NCBI GenBank assembly: GCA_016719785.1
Contig: JADJYJ010000003.1
Location: 124,001-188,000 of the forward strand
Reading direction: 5' to 3'
Source: Candidatus Amarolinea dominans
GTDB taxonomy: Bacteria > Chloroflexota > Anaerolineae > SSC4 > Amarolineaceae
DNA: 64,000 nt
Below, piece by piece: positions 9,123 to 17,710 of the stretch (position 1 is its first letter; each line of letters starts with the position of its first letter). The notes beneath the pieces were generated by a model. That model saw nothing but the letters and a program-made list of their open reading frames with translations. It was not told the origin of the DNA and made no database searches. The position numbers and the translations under genes were made by a program.

Positions 9123-9680
9123 TCACTGACTGAAGGCTTCCTGCACGACCAGGCGTGGGTCGCGCAGGAGTTTGTCCACATCCAACACGGTCAACATGTC
9201 CGCGGTGATTCCGATCAACACGCCTGGCTGGCCGGAGGAGGGTTCGACTAACGGGGCACTAAGATCGGCCAGACTCACCTGGCGCACCTGCGGCACATCG
9301 TCTACGACAAACCCGACCTCCAGGTCAGCGCCTTCGCCGGTGCCGGCCACAAGCACCAGGCGGCGCGCGGCCGCGGCCTGTACCGGCCGGTCAAGCGCCA
9401 GGTAGCGGCACAGGTCCAGCACGGGGTAGAGGCGACCACGCAGGTTGGTCAGGCCGAGCCACATGGGGGGCACGCCCGGCAATCGTGTGATCGGGCCAGC
9501 CGGTTGAATCTCGACAACGGCGCGAATGTCAACACCGTAACGCTCCGTACCGAGCGTCAACACGACCAGGCTCATCACATCATCCGCGGACGCGGTCGGC
9601 GGCGGTTGGGCCAGCGCACGCGCGCGCGCCTCCAGAATCTCCTGCGTGTGGGGATCGAAGATGTCTTGCTGGCTTTTCAT
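9123..9680 (-). CDS. cheW: CheW coupling protein (copy 2)
   Basis: After an extension of about 35 residues, the protein has a CheW fold from 'SLVVLTLGTERYGVDIRAVVEI' to 'LTVLDVDKLL', including the signature 'LPGVPPMWLGLTNLRGRLYPVLDL'. CheW links receptor tips to CheA. The start ATG 9680 (MKSQQDIF) has GGGAAGAG just upstream; a GTG at 9701 would add seven charged residues. The order is cheR, this cheW, then mcp, with gaps of about 80 bp. Two cheW genes in one operon suggest two complexes, or a scaffold role for one copy, as in Wsp-type systems. Confidence 0.92.
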   Translation of the reverse strand: MKSQQDIFDPHTQEILEARARALAQPPPTASADDVMSLVVLTLGTERYGVDIRAVVEIQPAGPITRLPGVPPMWLGLTNLRGRLYPVLDLCRYLALDRPVQAAAARRLVLVAGTGEGADLEVGFVVDDVPQVRQVSLADLSAPLVEPSSGQPGVLIGITADMLTVLDVDKLLRDPRLVVQEAFSQ

Positions 9681-9764
9681 ATGCTCTTCCCGCTCTTCCA
9701 CGCTCTTCAGGCTGGCGAGACTGACGCACGTTATGCTTCTGCATGTTTCTGCTGCCTTTCGTGG

Positions 9765-11234
9765 CTACGCTTGCGTCAGTTGACAGATCAGCTCAGCCTG
9801 GGATGTCATCATCTCACGCAAGCGGCCGACGGTCAAGCCGTCGCCTTCGGGCACGATTTCATGACCTGCACGGGTGCGTGCCCACTGCGCCACGAGATCA
9901 AGCTCTTTGGCTGCGCGTGGCGCCTGGCCGAGACGTACACACAGGTTGGCCAGGGCAAAATGCCCCAGTACGAACTCCGGGTCGGCGAAAACGCAGCGCC
10001 GTAGAGCGGCCAGGGCTGCGTCCAGGCGGCCATCCGCTTGCAGGACCAAGCCGTGCAAGTAGTGTCCCGGGGCAGACAGCGGCGCCTGCTGTAACACCAG
10101 GCGTAGCCATGAGTCGGCCAATACGATCTGGCCCTGATCCGCGTACCATTTAGCAATGGCGAAGGCGGTCTGATGATCTTTCGGGCCTGCGCTGGCATGC
10201 GCCTCCAGCAACCGCAGCAGGTCGCGGTGGGTCGCGGTCGCGTCGGCTGCGCCCTGCGGCGCAGCTCGGGCCGGCGCACGCGGGGTTGGATCGCGTCGCG
10301 CGGCAGCCGGCGCTGACTCCGCGCCGGGATGGTTCGCTGACCGCGGCAGCGCGATCGGCGCCCTGGGCGACGTGACCGGGGACGATCGGGCCACACTCAC
10401 GGGCTTGGCCGGCCTTCGATACACCACCGTGTCTGGGAAGTTGTGGGTCTGAAATTGTTGAAAAACGGTCTGGTTCGGTTCCGAATGACCGACCATCAGC
10501 CAACCCCCTGGCGTCAGGCTGTCATGCAGGCGCTCTACCACGGCACGCATGGCGGATGCCTCGAAATAGATCAAAACGTTACGACAGAGAATCAAATCCA
10601 TGTCCTGGAAGTCAGACCAGCCGGTTTGATCGGCCAGGTTCAGGTGGCGCAACGTGACCATGTCGCGCACGGCGGGCGCAATTTCCCATTGCCGCCCTTG
10701 TCGTGTGAAGTAGGTCTGTTGCATACCCGCCGGAACCTCGCGGAAGGACCAGTCGCCGTAAAGCCCGTGCGCGGCCTTGTGCAAGGCATCACGGTTGATA
10801 TCCGTGGCCAGGATGCGGACATCCCAATTTGGCAAGTCAGGTAGCAGCCGGCGCACGAGAATGGCCAGGGAATAGGCCTCTTCGCCGCTGGCACAGCCTG
10901 CACTCCACAAACGCAGGCGCCGGCGCGACTGCTGGCGGGTAATCAGTTCCGGCAAGATGACGCTCTCCAGCGCGGCAAACTGGGGACGATTGCGGAAGAA
11001 ATGGGTTTCACCCACGGTGAGCTGCCTGACCAACAGATCGAGCACGGTCGGCCCCCGTAGGACATCGTTGAGCGCCGTGAACAGGTCGTCCGTCGCGGTG
11101 ACGCTCAGGGAGCGCATGGCGAGTGCCGCTGCGGCTTCCAGGTCAGGCCGGCGCGGGGCCGGAAATTCCAGGCCAGTCTGGGTTTGCATCACGTGGCGCA
11201 AGCGGTTGAATTCGGGATCGGTCAGGGTTCTCAT
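9765..11234 (-). CDS. cheR: CheR-type methyltransferase with C-terminal TPR-like region
   Basis: The N-terminal 275 residues form a CheR methyltransferase: 'QLTVGETHFFRNRPQF', the SAM-binding 'LRLWSAGCASGEEAYSLAIL', 'ILATDINRDALHKA', and 'LILCRNVLIYF'. After a Pro/Ala/Arg-rich linker (about 285-330) comes a helical region of about 130 residues with repeats like 'AIAKWYADQGQIVLADSWLRLVL' and 'LAALRRCVFADPEFVLGHFALANLCVRLG', which read as TPR units. CheR-TPR fusions are known in Wsp-like pathways. It methylates MCP glutamates, opposing CheB. ATG 11234 has GGAGG upstream and overlaps the preceding cheW stop as ATGA, so the two are translationally coupled. Confidence 0.93.
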   Translation of the reverse strand: MRTLTDPEFNRLRHVMQTQTGLEFPAPRRPDLEAAAALAMRSLSVTATDDLFTALNDVLRGPTVLDLLVRQLTVGETHFFRNRPQFAALESVILPELITRQQSRRRLRLWSAGCASGEEAYSLAILVRRLLPDLPNWDVRILATDINRDALHKAAHGLYGDWSFREVPAGMQQTYFTRQGRQWEIAPAVRDMVTLRHLNLADQTGWSDFQDMDLILCRNVLIYFEASAMRAVVERLHDSLTPGGWLMVGHSEPNQTVFQQFQTHNFPDTVVYRRPAKPVSVARSSPVTSPRAPIALPRSANHPGAESAPAAARRDPTPRAPARAAPQGAADATATHRDLLRLLEAHASAGPKDHQTAFAIAKWYADQGQIVLADSWLRLVLQQAPLSAPGHYLHGLVLQADGRLDAALAALRRCVFADPEFVLGHFALANLCVRLGQAPRAAKELDLVAQWARTRAGHEIVPEGDGLTVGRLREMMTSQAELICQLTQA

Positions 11235-11698
11235 CGGGCTGCCTCCAGGGCGAGGGGCAAATCTAACGCGTGGGTCAACAGGAGCCGTTCCAGGTCGAGC
11301 AGGGCCACCAGGCGCTCGCGCACTCGTGCGATGGTTGCCACCACCTGCGCCTGTCCCGTTAGCGTATCAGGAGCACGGACAGCCGAGACCGGCAGTGAGA
11401 TCACTTCACGTACCACGTCGGCGATCAGGCCGGCCATGCGTTCGCCGGTCGTCACGACCATGATCGGTGTATTCAAGTCAGGCTGCGGCCGCGGCGCACC
11501 GAGCCGTGTGCGCAGGTCCATCACGGGGATGACCTGGCCGCGGAAGTTGAGCATGCCGGCCAGCCACGGCGGCGTGTCTGGCAGCGGGGAGATCGCCACC
11601 ATGCGCAGCACCTCGATCACCTGCTCGACCCGCAGGGCATAGGCGCGCTGACCGACTTCGAACACGACGAGTTGAACTGCTGCGTCCTGGTTGTGCAT
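11231..11698 (-). CDS. cheW: CheW coupling protein (copy 1)
   Basis: A compact CheW protein of 155 residues: 'QLVVFEVGQRAYALRVEQVIEVLRM', then the signature 'LPDTPPWLAGMLNFRGQVIPVMDLRTRLG', ending in 'LVALLDLERLL'. ATG 11698 (MHNQDAAVQ) lies 4 bp after the stop of the upstream kinase gene, and its own stop overlaps the cheR start by 4 bp, so these three genes are tightly coupled. The longer frame to 11764 overlaps the kinase gene and lacks a ribosome site. The two CheW copies share only the core motif, so they are old paralogues. Confidence 0.92.
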   Translation of the reverse strand: MHNQDAAVQLVVFEVGQRAYALRVEQVIEVLRMVAISPLPDTPPWLAGMLNFRGQVIPVMDLRTRLGAPRPQPDLNTPIMVVTTGERMAGLIADVVREVISLPVSAVRAPDTLTGQAQVVATIARVRERLVALLDLERLLLTHALDLPLALEAAR

Positions 11699-11702
11699 GG
11701 CG

Positions 11703-12815
11703 TCAGGCCTCATGGGCCAGGGGAAGGCGAACGATGAACTGAGTGCCGTGACCGGCAATCCCATCCGACTCGGCCGTCACGGTGCCGCCGTGCGCTTCGG
11801 CAATTTCCTTGACGATCAGCAGTCCCAGGCCGGTGCCGCGGATGCCGCGCACAGCCTGCCCCGGCACCCGGTGATACTTGGTGAAGAGTGATCCCACTTC
11901 GGCGGGGGGGATACCGCTGCCGTCATCAGAGACACGAAAGACGGCCATGTCGTTTTCCATCCGCAACTGCACGCCAAGATGACCCCCTTCTGGCGTGTAC
12001 TTGATGGCGTTCGAGATCAGATTGTCCAGCACCTGCTTCAAGCGTTCGGCATCGGCGAAGGCGACGATCGGTTTTTCGGGCAGATCAAAGGTCAGCGTCT
12101 GATGGCGTGCGTTGGCCTGAATGGAGGTCAGGCGGGCACTTTCTTCGACGATGGCGCACAGATTGGTCTCGCTGCGATCCAGGCGCAGGTACCCGGCATC
12201 AATCTTGGCGAAATCGAGATAGTCGTTGATCAGGGATAGCAGTTTTTGGCTGGCGCCCTGGGCCAATTCGATCAGTTCGCGCTGGTCCGCGTTGAGCGGG
12301 CCGGTGGATTCATCTGTCAGCAGTTGCAGTGACAACCAGACAGCACTGGTCGGGTTGCGCAGGTCGTGCGTCACCATCGAGTAGAAGTCAGCCTTAACCT
12401 CTTGCAACTGTTTCTGTGCCACCAGGCCGGCCCGGTGTTCGAGCGCCTGCTCCAGGGCATAGAAGAACTCGGTAAAGTCACCACCGAACGACAAATCCTG
12501 CTTCTCGATGTAGCCGTCGGCCCCACGGCTCACCGCGGTGGTCGCCGATTTGATGCCGCCCATGCCGGTGAGCATGACCACCGCGGTCTCCCCATCGCGC
12601 TCACGCAGGCCGCGTAGCACCTGGATGCCATCCACATCAGGCAACAGCAGGTCCAGGAGCACCAGGTCATACTTGCCCTTCGCCAACATTTCCAGCGCCT
12701 CACGGCCGCTACCGGCTTCCTCTACTTGAGCGCCGTGCAGGCTCAGCAGGCCATGTAGAAAAGTTCGAATCGTGGGCGAATCATCCACCGTCAGTACACG
12801 CTTGTTGCTAAACAT
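11703..12815 (-). CDS. Response regulator-histidine kinase hybrid (REC-HisKA-HATPase)
   Basis: The 370-residue soluble protein starts with a receiver domain ('LTVDDSPTIRTFL'; phospho-Asp in 'LVLLDLLLPDVDG'), then a short coiled segment, a HisKA domain with the H box 'MVTHDLRNPTSAVW', and an HATPase_c domain with N box 'DNLISNAIKYTPEGG', G1 'VSDDGSGIPP' and G2 'GTGLGL'. There is no membrane helix or sensor domain, so its input is probably phosphate from another kinase such as the CheA in this operon. It heads the operon and could be its output, instead of a flagellar CheY. ATG 12815 has GGAG and AGGTGA upstream; the frame to 12860 adds 15 residues. Confidence 0.9.
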   Translation of the reverse strand: MFSNKRVLTVDDSPTIRTFLHGLLSLHGAQVEEAGSGREALEMLAKGKYDLVLLDLLLPDVDGIQVLRGLRERDGETAVVMLTGMGGIKSATTAVSRGADGYIEKQDLSFGGDFTEFFYALEQALEHRAGLVAQKQLQEVKADFYSMVTHDLRNPTSAVWLSLQLLTDESTGPLNADQRELIELAQGASQKLLSLINDYLDFAKIDAGYLRLDRSETNLCAIVEESARLTSIQANARHQTLTFDLPEKPIVAFADAERLKQVLDNLISNAIKYTPEGGHLGVQLRMENDMAVFRVSDDGSGIPPAEVGSLFTKYHRVPGQAVRGIRGTGLGLLIVKEIAEAHGGTVTAESDGIAGHGTQFIVRLPLAHEA

Positions 12816-12927
12816 CCGTTCACCTACTCCTTGGCTGTCACGAACTTGAAATGGGAACAACGATGGATGGGGTGAGACCCTGTTGTGACTGACCTCATGT
12901 TCTACGTAAGAATTGCTGTAGGCCCTA

Positions 12928-12956
12928 GCTTAGCCGCGGTCAGAGGTGCAAACAAT
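12928..12956 (-). promoter_or_regulatory. Candidate promoter of the chemosensory operon
   Basis: On the minus strand TTGTTT (12956-12951) and TAAGCT (12933-12928) are spaced by 17 bp, with the operon's first ATG about 110 bp downstream. The -10 match is weak. Confidence 0.35.
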
Positions 12957-13037
12957 CATACCAAAAGCCTATTTTAGCGCGCAGTTTACAGGAAAATGAC
13001 GCGTGACATTTGGGATTGCAGCCTTTGTCTGCCAATT

Positions 13038-13066
13038 TCGTCAACTTTGGCGCGCTGTGGTAAAAT
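13038..13066 (+). promoter_or_regulatory. Promoter of cinA, apparently leaderless
   Basis: TAAAAT at 13061-13066 is preceded 17 bp upstream by TCGTCA (13038-13043, a weak -35). Only 8 bp separate the -10 box from the cinA ATG, and no Shine-Dalgarno sequence is present, so transcription probably starts at or next to the start codon. Confidence 0.55.
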
Positions 13067-13074
13067 CGCCTCTC

Positions 13075-14322
13075 ATGAAAGCCGAAATCGTCACCATTGG
13101 CACGGAACTGCTGCTCGGACAGATCGTTGACACCAATGCTGCTTACCTGGCACAGCAATTGGCGGCCATCGGCGTTGATCTCTTCTTCAAGACCACGGTC
13201 GGCGACAATATCCCGCGCATTGCCGGCATCCTTCAGCAGGCCAGCCAGCGCAGCGATCTGATCATCACCAGCGGCGGCCTGGGGCCGACCGTGGATGACA
13301 TGACGCGTGAGGCCATTGCGCTGGCCACAGGCCGTGGTCTGGAATTTATGCCCGCGGCCTGGGACGAGATCAGCGCCATGTTTGCCCGCTGGGGGCGCCG
13401 GCCCGATGAGAACAATCGCCGGCAGGCGTTGTTGCCCGCCGGCAGCCTCAAGGTGACGAATCCAGTGGGCACAGCCCCCGCCTTTATCCTGGAAACAGGC
13501 GCCTGCACGATCATCAGCCTGCCCGGCGTACCCCGCGAGCTGAAGCACCTCATGGAATTTGCGGTCATTCCCTATCTGCGCCAACGCCTGGGCGATCAGG
13601 CGCCCATCATCAAGTCGCGTGTCCTGCGCACCTGCAGCATCGGCGAGAGTAACGTAGATACCCTCATCGGCGACCTGGAGACCCTGACCAACCCAACCGT
13701 CGGCCTGCTGGCCCATCCGGCTCAGACCGATATTCGCATCACGGCCAAGGCGACCAGTGCGGCTGAGGCTGACGCCATGATCGCGCCCCTTGAGACCGAG
13801 ATTCGCCAGCGCCTGGGCGTTTACATCTATGGCGTGGACGACGAATCGCTGGAAGAAGTGACGGCTCGCCTGCTGTTGCAACATAACTACACCCTGGCTC
13901 TCGTCGAAACGAACACAGCCGGCGCAGTGGCCGCCTGGCTGCGCGCCACGCCCTTTGCCGCGGCCTTGCACAGTGCCCTGGTTGCCGCAGACCTGCCGCA
14001 TCTGCAAAGCGCTTTGCCCGCCCTGACTGCGGACGACGCCTGGCCGTCGGCCGCCCTGGCCCTGGCCGCTGCCCAGGCCATGCAGGCCGCGTCGGGCGCC
14101 GATTTCACCCTGGCAATCATCGGCACCATGCAGGGGCACGAAACCATGTACAGCGATGAGCGCGGGGAGTCGTTCATCGCCCTGCTGCACCCGGAGGGCC
14201 GGCTGACGCGGCGCTTCCCCTTGGGCGGCGCCGGCGAGGTGACGCAGCGTTGGATCGGCAATCGCGCCCTTGATCTGCTGCGGCGGGTCATCCTGGGTCT
14301 TGCCACAGAAAGCGGCGGCTGA
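13075..14322 (+). CDS. cinA: CinA-like protein with degenerate amidohydrolase domain
   Basis: The first ~170 residues are a clear MoaB/MogA-like CinA domain ('AEIVTIGTELLLGQIVDTNAAYLA', 'DLIITSGGLGPTVDDMTREA', 'LPGVPRELKHLM'), followed by the middle CinA domain. The C-terminal region should be the PncC nicotinamide-nucleotide amidase, but its signature ESCTGG reads 'ETNTAG', and the glycine-rich 'GPGGGT' loop is replaced by 'GTMQGHETMYSD'. The amidase active site is therefore probably lost, while the N-terminal ADP-ribose pyrophosphatase-like part may work. ATG 13075 is chosen by similarity and by the -10 box 8 bp upstream; the frame is open from 13003. Its TGA is 1 bp from the next gene's ATG. 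Confidence 0.85.
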   Translation: MKAEIVTIGTELLLGQIVDTNAAYLAQQLAAIGVDLFFKTTVGDNIPRIAGILQQASQRSDLIITSGGLGPTVDDMTREAIALATGRGLEFMPAAWDEISAMFARWGRRPDENNRRQALLPAGSLKVTNPVGTAPAFILETGACTIISLPGVPRELKHLMEFAVIPYLRQRLGDQAPIIKSRVLRTCSIGESNVDTLIGDLETLTNPTVGLLAHPAQTDIRITAKATSAAEADAMIAPLETEIRQRLGVYIYGVDDESLEEVTARLLLQHNYTLALVETNTAGAVAAWLRATPFAAALHSALVAADLPHLQSALPALTADDAWPSAALALAAAQAMQAASGADFTLAIIGTMQGHETMYSDERGESFIALLHPEGRLTRRFPLGGAGEVTQRWIGNRALDLLRRVILGLATESGG

Positions 14323-14323
14323 C

Positions 14324-15220
14324 ATGAGCACCATTGCTGTCACCCAAGCCGCGGCGCCCCTGGGCCTGGCCCTGCTGCGCCTGTTGGACGCTGACCCGGC
14401 GGTGACACGTATCGTCGCCCTGGACACGCAGCCGCCCAGCCTGCAATCGCCCAAGCTGAAGTTCTTCGAGGCCGACAGTCAAGGCCCGCTGCGCAGTGGT
14501 TTGGAAAAGTACAAGGTGACGCGCGTGGTTCATCTTGATCTGCTCTGCGCGGCGCCCACTGAAGCGGCCCTGCGCCGTCACAACGTGGGCGGCAGCGTCA
14601 GTTTTCTGACCGCGTGCCTGGCCGCACAAACCGTGGAGATGGCGATCCTCCTGTCCAGCACCCTGGTCTACGGCGGACAGCCTGGCGACCCGATCCCCAT
14701 GCGCGAAGACGCACCGCTGCGCCCGCACGCGCTGCCGTTCGCGCAGCATTGCCAGGAGATCGAGCGCCAGTGCCAGACCTATCGCGACCGCTACCCCCAG
14801 ATGAAGATCAATGTGGCTCGCCTGGCCCCGGTGACGGGCGCACAGCCGGAGCATTTTGTCTGGCAGGGCTTGCGCACACCGGCGGCCGCCCTGGGGCAGA
14901 TCAACCCGGCTTTGCAGTTCGTGCATGTGGAAGATGCCGCCCGCGCCCTGCATTGCCTCATCGGGAGCGATGCCAGCGACACCTACAACATCGCCGCGGA
15001 CGACAGTATCTCCCTGCGCGAGGCCTGGCAACAGTTGGGAACCAGGCCGCCCGGTTTGGGCGCGGCGCTGCTTCAACTGGCACAGCGTCTGCCGGCCGGG
15101 CAACTTGAGACCTGGCGCAGTGGGTGGCTGGCCCACAATGGCAAGTTCAAGCAAGCGTTCGACTTCACCTACCGGTACACATCGGCCCAGGCGCTGACAG
15201 CCCTGGCGCCTACGGCCTAG
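14324..15220 (+). CDS. NAD-dependent epimerase/dehydratase-like protein, active-site motifs lost
   Basis: The 298-residue product has the overall pattern of an extended SDR: beta-alpha-beta start, 'VTRVVHLDLL', 'RHNVGGSVSFLTACLAAQTVEMAILLSSTLVYGG', and 'RLAPVTG'. However, the dinucleotide loop TGxxGxxG reads 'TQAAAPLG', and the YxxxK catalytic pair is replaced near 'ALPFAQHCQEIE'. It is therefore likely a non-catalytic or differently acting SDR relative, possibly a scaffold or nucleotide-sugar-binding protein. It starts 1 bp after the cinA stop, so the two are co-translated, and is followed 14 bp later by the first LCP gene. This places it in an envelope-biosynthesis operon; its substrate is unknown. 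Confidence 0.7.
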   Translation: MSTIAVTQAAAPLGLALLRLLDADPAVTRIVALDTQPPSLQSPKLKFFEADSQGPLRSGLEKYKVTRVVHLDLLCAAPTEAALRRHNVGGSVSFLTACLAAQTVEMAILLSSTLVYGGQPGDPIPMREDAPLRPHALPFAQHCQEIERQCQTYRDRYPQMKINVARLAPVTGAQPEHFVWQGLRTPAAALGQINPALQFVHVEDAARALHCLIGSDASDTYNIAADDSISLREAWQQLGTRPPGLGAALLQLAQRLPAGQLETWRSGWLAHNGKFKQAFDFTYRYTSAQALTALAPTA

Positions 15221-15234
15221 TCAAGCGAGGTTTC

Positions 15235-16413
15235 ATGCCGCCATCATCAGCATCACCCCATCCGCAGTCCCGTCAACCACAGCGCAGCGCGCGGCCGCCG
15301 GCCAAACGTGCAGCGGTCCCAGGCGCCAGGTCGCAAGCGGGCGCAACGCCTGCCCGCCGCCTGGGGCGTAACCTGCCGATTCCTCCGGCCTATCTGCAGC
15401 GCTTCGGCCTGGTCTTGGCGCCCCTCCTGGTGGTGATCGGTTTCCTGCTCGTGGTGGGCAGCGCCCGCGCCCTGCTTGACGCCGCCCCTGGCCGGACGGC
15501 GACCGGCGTCAGTGTGGATGATGTGGCGCCGCGTCAATTCTTGCACGCCACCGCGTACCTCACCAGCACCCAGAACATCTTGATCCTGGGATCGGACAAG
15601 CGCCCGGATGAGGCCATGTGGCGTACCGATGTCATCATGCTGGCGGCCATTGACCGCAGCAGCGGGCATGCGGCCGTCATCAGCCTGCCCAGGGATCTCT
15701 ACGTTGACATTCCCGGCAACGGCAAAGGGCGCATCAATACGGCGGACTATCTCAGCAGCCAGGGCCAGTCGCCACAGACCGGTATCCAGACGATGCAAGA
15801 CATCATCGAGCGTGACTTCGGCGTTGAAATTGACAACTACGTGCGCATTGATTTCGATGGCTTCGAACAGGTCATTGATGCGCTAGGCGGAATTGACGTG
15901 GAAGTTGACTGCCCCCTGCAGGACCCGTATCTGCAAGAGGCCATCGGTGTGGATCGCATCGAGGCGGGCAAGCAGCATATGGATGGCGACATGGCCCTGG
16001 CCTACGTGCGCACGCGACGACAGGGCGGTGATTTCGATCGCGCCCGCCGCCAGCAGCGCCTGCTGATGGCCGTGCGCAACCGCGCCGTCTCCGCGAACCT
16101 GATCACACGCCTGCCACAGTTGCTGCCCGCGGCTCTGAACACGGTTGAGACCGACATGAACCCGTTGGAGATGGCTTCGCTTGCACGCTGGCTGATCAAT
16201 ATGGATCTGGCCAAGCTCAAGGGGTTCGTCATAGACGCCAACATGACCTCGTTCGCCACATTGCCACTCGGCGATCAGGTGCTCATTCCAGACTGGGTCT
16301 CCATTCACCAGGCTCTGGCCACGCTGTTCAGTCCGGCAACCCAACCCCTGTTGGAGAGCAGCGATCGTTCGTGGTATTGCCCGGGCATCGAAGAAATGAC
16401 ACCCACACAATGA
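15235..16413 (+). CDS. LytR-CpsA-Psr (LCP) family protein, copy 1
   Basis: A basic, Pro/Arg/Gln-rich cytoplasmic tail (about 55 residues) precedes one membrane helix ('FGLVLAPLLVVIGFLLVVG'), then an extracytoplasmic LCP domain. LCP landmarks: 'NILILGSDKRP', 'WRTDVIMLAAID', 'AVISLPRDLYVDIPG', 'GRINTADYL', 'DNYVRIDFDGFEQVIDALGGIDVEV', and 'YVRTRRQGGDFDRARRQQRLL'. The Arg and Asp residues that bind the polyprenyl-pyrophosphate head are kept. LCP enzymes move lipid-linked glycopolymers to the cell wall or other acceptors. ATG 15235 has GCGAGG 6 bp upstream. The stop overlaps the next LCP gene as ATGA. Three paralogues in tandem are notable. Confidence 0.9.
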   Translation: MPPSSASPHPQSRQPQRSARPPAKRAAVPGARSQAGATPARRLGRNLPIPPAYLQRFGLVLAPLLVVIGFLLVVGSARALLDAAPGRTATGVSVDDVAPRQFLHATAYLTSTQNILILGSDKRPDEAMWRTDVIMLAAIDRSSGHAAVISLPRDLYVDIPGNGKGRINTADYLSSQGQSPQTGIQTMQDIIERDFGVEIDNYVRIDFDGFEQVIDALGGIDVEVDCPLQDPYLQEAIGVDRIEAGKQHMDGDMALAYVRTRRQGGDFDRARRQQRLLMAVRNRAVSANLITRLPQLLPAALNTVETDMNPLEMASLARWLINMDLAKLKGFVIDANMTSFATLPLGDQVLIPDWVSIHQALATLFSPATQPLLESSDRSWYCPGIEEMTPTQ

Positions 16414-17549
16414 CCGCGCCCACGCTCCAGGCGCGACGGCTGACCGGCCCGGCCGCTCGAGAGGCGCAGGGGTTCGCCAGGCAGACGGCCGGCCGCCGCT
16501 GGTTGCTGCTCTGGGTTGCGCTGCTCCTGCTGACAAGCTGCGTCCAGCCCGCGCCGCCGCCCCTCGCGCTCACCCTCACGCCCGCGGACGCGACGCCAGG
16601 CGATCAGTCCGGCATCCCGGCGCCGCAGGCGACAGGGACGCTGACCGCGCCGGCAACGCCCACGGCCACGCGTCCCTTCCTGCCGACCTTCACGCCCACG
16701 CCAGGCGCGACCCCGCGCCCCTTGCAGCAGACCGCCAATCTCCTCATCCTCGGCTCGGACCGGCGCGGCAAGGGCGCCGGACGCACCGATGTCATGATGC
16801 TGGTGGCGGTTGATTTTGCCCAAAAACGGGTGGGCGTCATCAGCATCCCGCGTGACCTGTACGTGCAAATTCCGGGCGTGGGCCGCGAGCGCATCAATAC
16901 CGCGGACGTCTATGGCGAACGTCAGAAGCCAGGCGGAGGCATTGACCTGGTCAAACGTACCATCCAGGACAACTTGGGGCTGCCGGTTGACAATTTCGTG
17001 CGGGTTGATTTTGGCGGTTTCGTGCAGATTGTGGACACCCTGGGCGGCATCACGGTGACGATGGACTGCCCGCTGCACGAACGCTGGGCGGACCCGGCCG
17101 CGCCCGACGGCGTTGTTACCCTCGACTATGAGCCGGGCGACCATGCCCTGGATGGCGAGCACGCCTTGTGGTACGTGCGCACGCGACGTCGCGGCAATGA
17201 CCTGGACCGCGCCCGCCGCCAACAACGCGTCCTGCTGGCGCTCAAGGGGCGGGCAGAGGAGGTCAATCTGCTGCCCAAAGTGCCAGACTTGTTCAGCGCC
17301 TTGCACGACAATATAGATACCGATCTGGGCCTGCTCGATGTCCTGGCCCTGGCGCGCCTGGGCGTTGAACTCGATCGTGCGGACATCCACAGCCGTGTCT
17401 TTGACTTTCACATGGCTCAGCCGTATACTACGCCCGGCGGTGCAGCCGTGCTTCTGCCCAACAAGGCGGCCATTCAAGCGGCGTTCGACCAGATCTGGGA
17501 GGCGCCGGATGTCATCACGTCAACCGATCACCAACAACGCTGCCCATGA
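16410..17549 (+). CDS. LCP family lipoprotein, copy 2
   Basis: The start ATG 16410 overlaps the previous stop by 4 bp. A lipoprotein signal ('LLLWVALLLLTSC', lipobox Cys near residue 37) replaces the membrane helix of copy 1. A Pro/Thr-rich linker of about 65 residues leads to the LCP domain: 'NLLILGSDRRGKGAGRTDVMMLVAVD', 'GVISIPRDLYVQIPG', 'ERINTADVYGE', 'DNFVRVDFGGFVQIVDTLGGITVTM', 'YVRTRRRGNDLDRARRQQRVLL'. The protein should be lipid-anchored outside the membrane. The active-site Arg and Asp residues are conserved, so transfer of glycopolymer is plausible. It is less likely to be a regulator, although older annotations call this family 'transcriptional regulator LytR'. Confidence 0.88.
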   Translation: MTAPTLQARRLTGPAAREAQGFARQTAGRRWLLLWVALLLLTSCVQPAPPPLALTLTPADATPGDQSGIPAPQATGTLTAPATPTATRPFLPTFTPTPGATPRPLQQTANLLILGSDRRGKGAGRTDVMMLVAVDFAQKRVGVISIPRDLYVQIPGVGRERINTADVYGERQKPGGGIDLVKRTIQDNLGLPVDNFVRVDFGGFVQIVDTLGGITVTMDCPLHERWADPAAPDGVVTLDYEPGDHALDGEHALWYVRTRRRGNDLDRARRQQRVLLALKGRAEEVNLLPKVPDLFSALHDNIDTDLGLLDVLALARLGVELDRADIHSRVFDFHMAQPYTTPGGAAVLLPNKAAIQAAFDQIWEAPDVITSTDHQQRCP

Positions 17550-17710
17550 ACGGCCGCCGGGCGGGCTGACATGGGTCGCACGGACGTGACTCGCAGCCTG
17601 ACAGTATTTTTTTGACGAAGGAGCGCCGCGTTGCGTAACCTGCACCCTCCGTCATTCGTTTTTCAGGGGGACGGTGTCTTCCCTGTAGCATGACCGGGAA
17701 TGAAGATAGC

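Noticed and set aside
12940..14454. 504-codon open frame antisense to cinA
   Set aside because: It has no start context and no recognisable family, and it exists because high GC removes stops opposite a real gene; cinA motifs are clear on the other strand.
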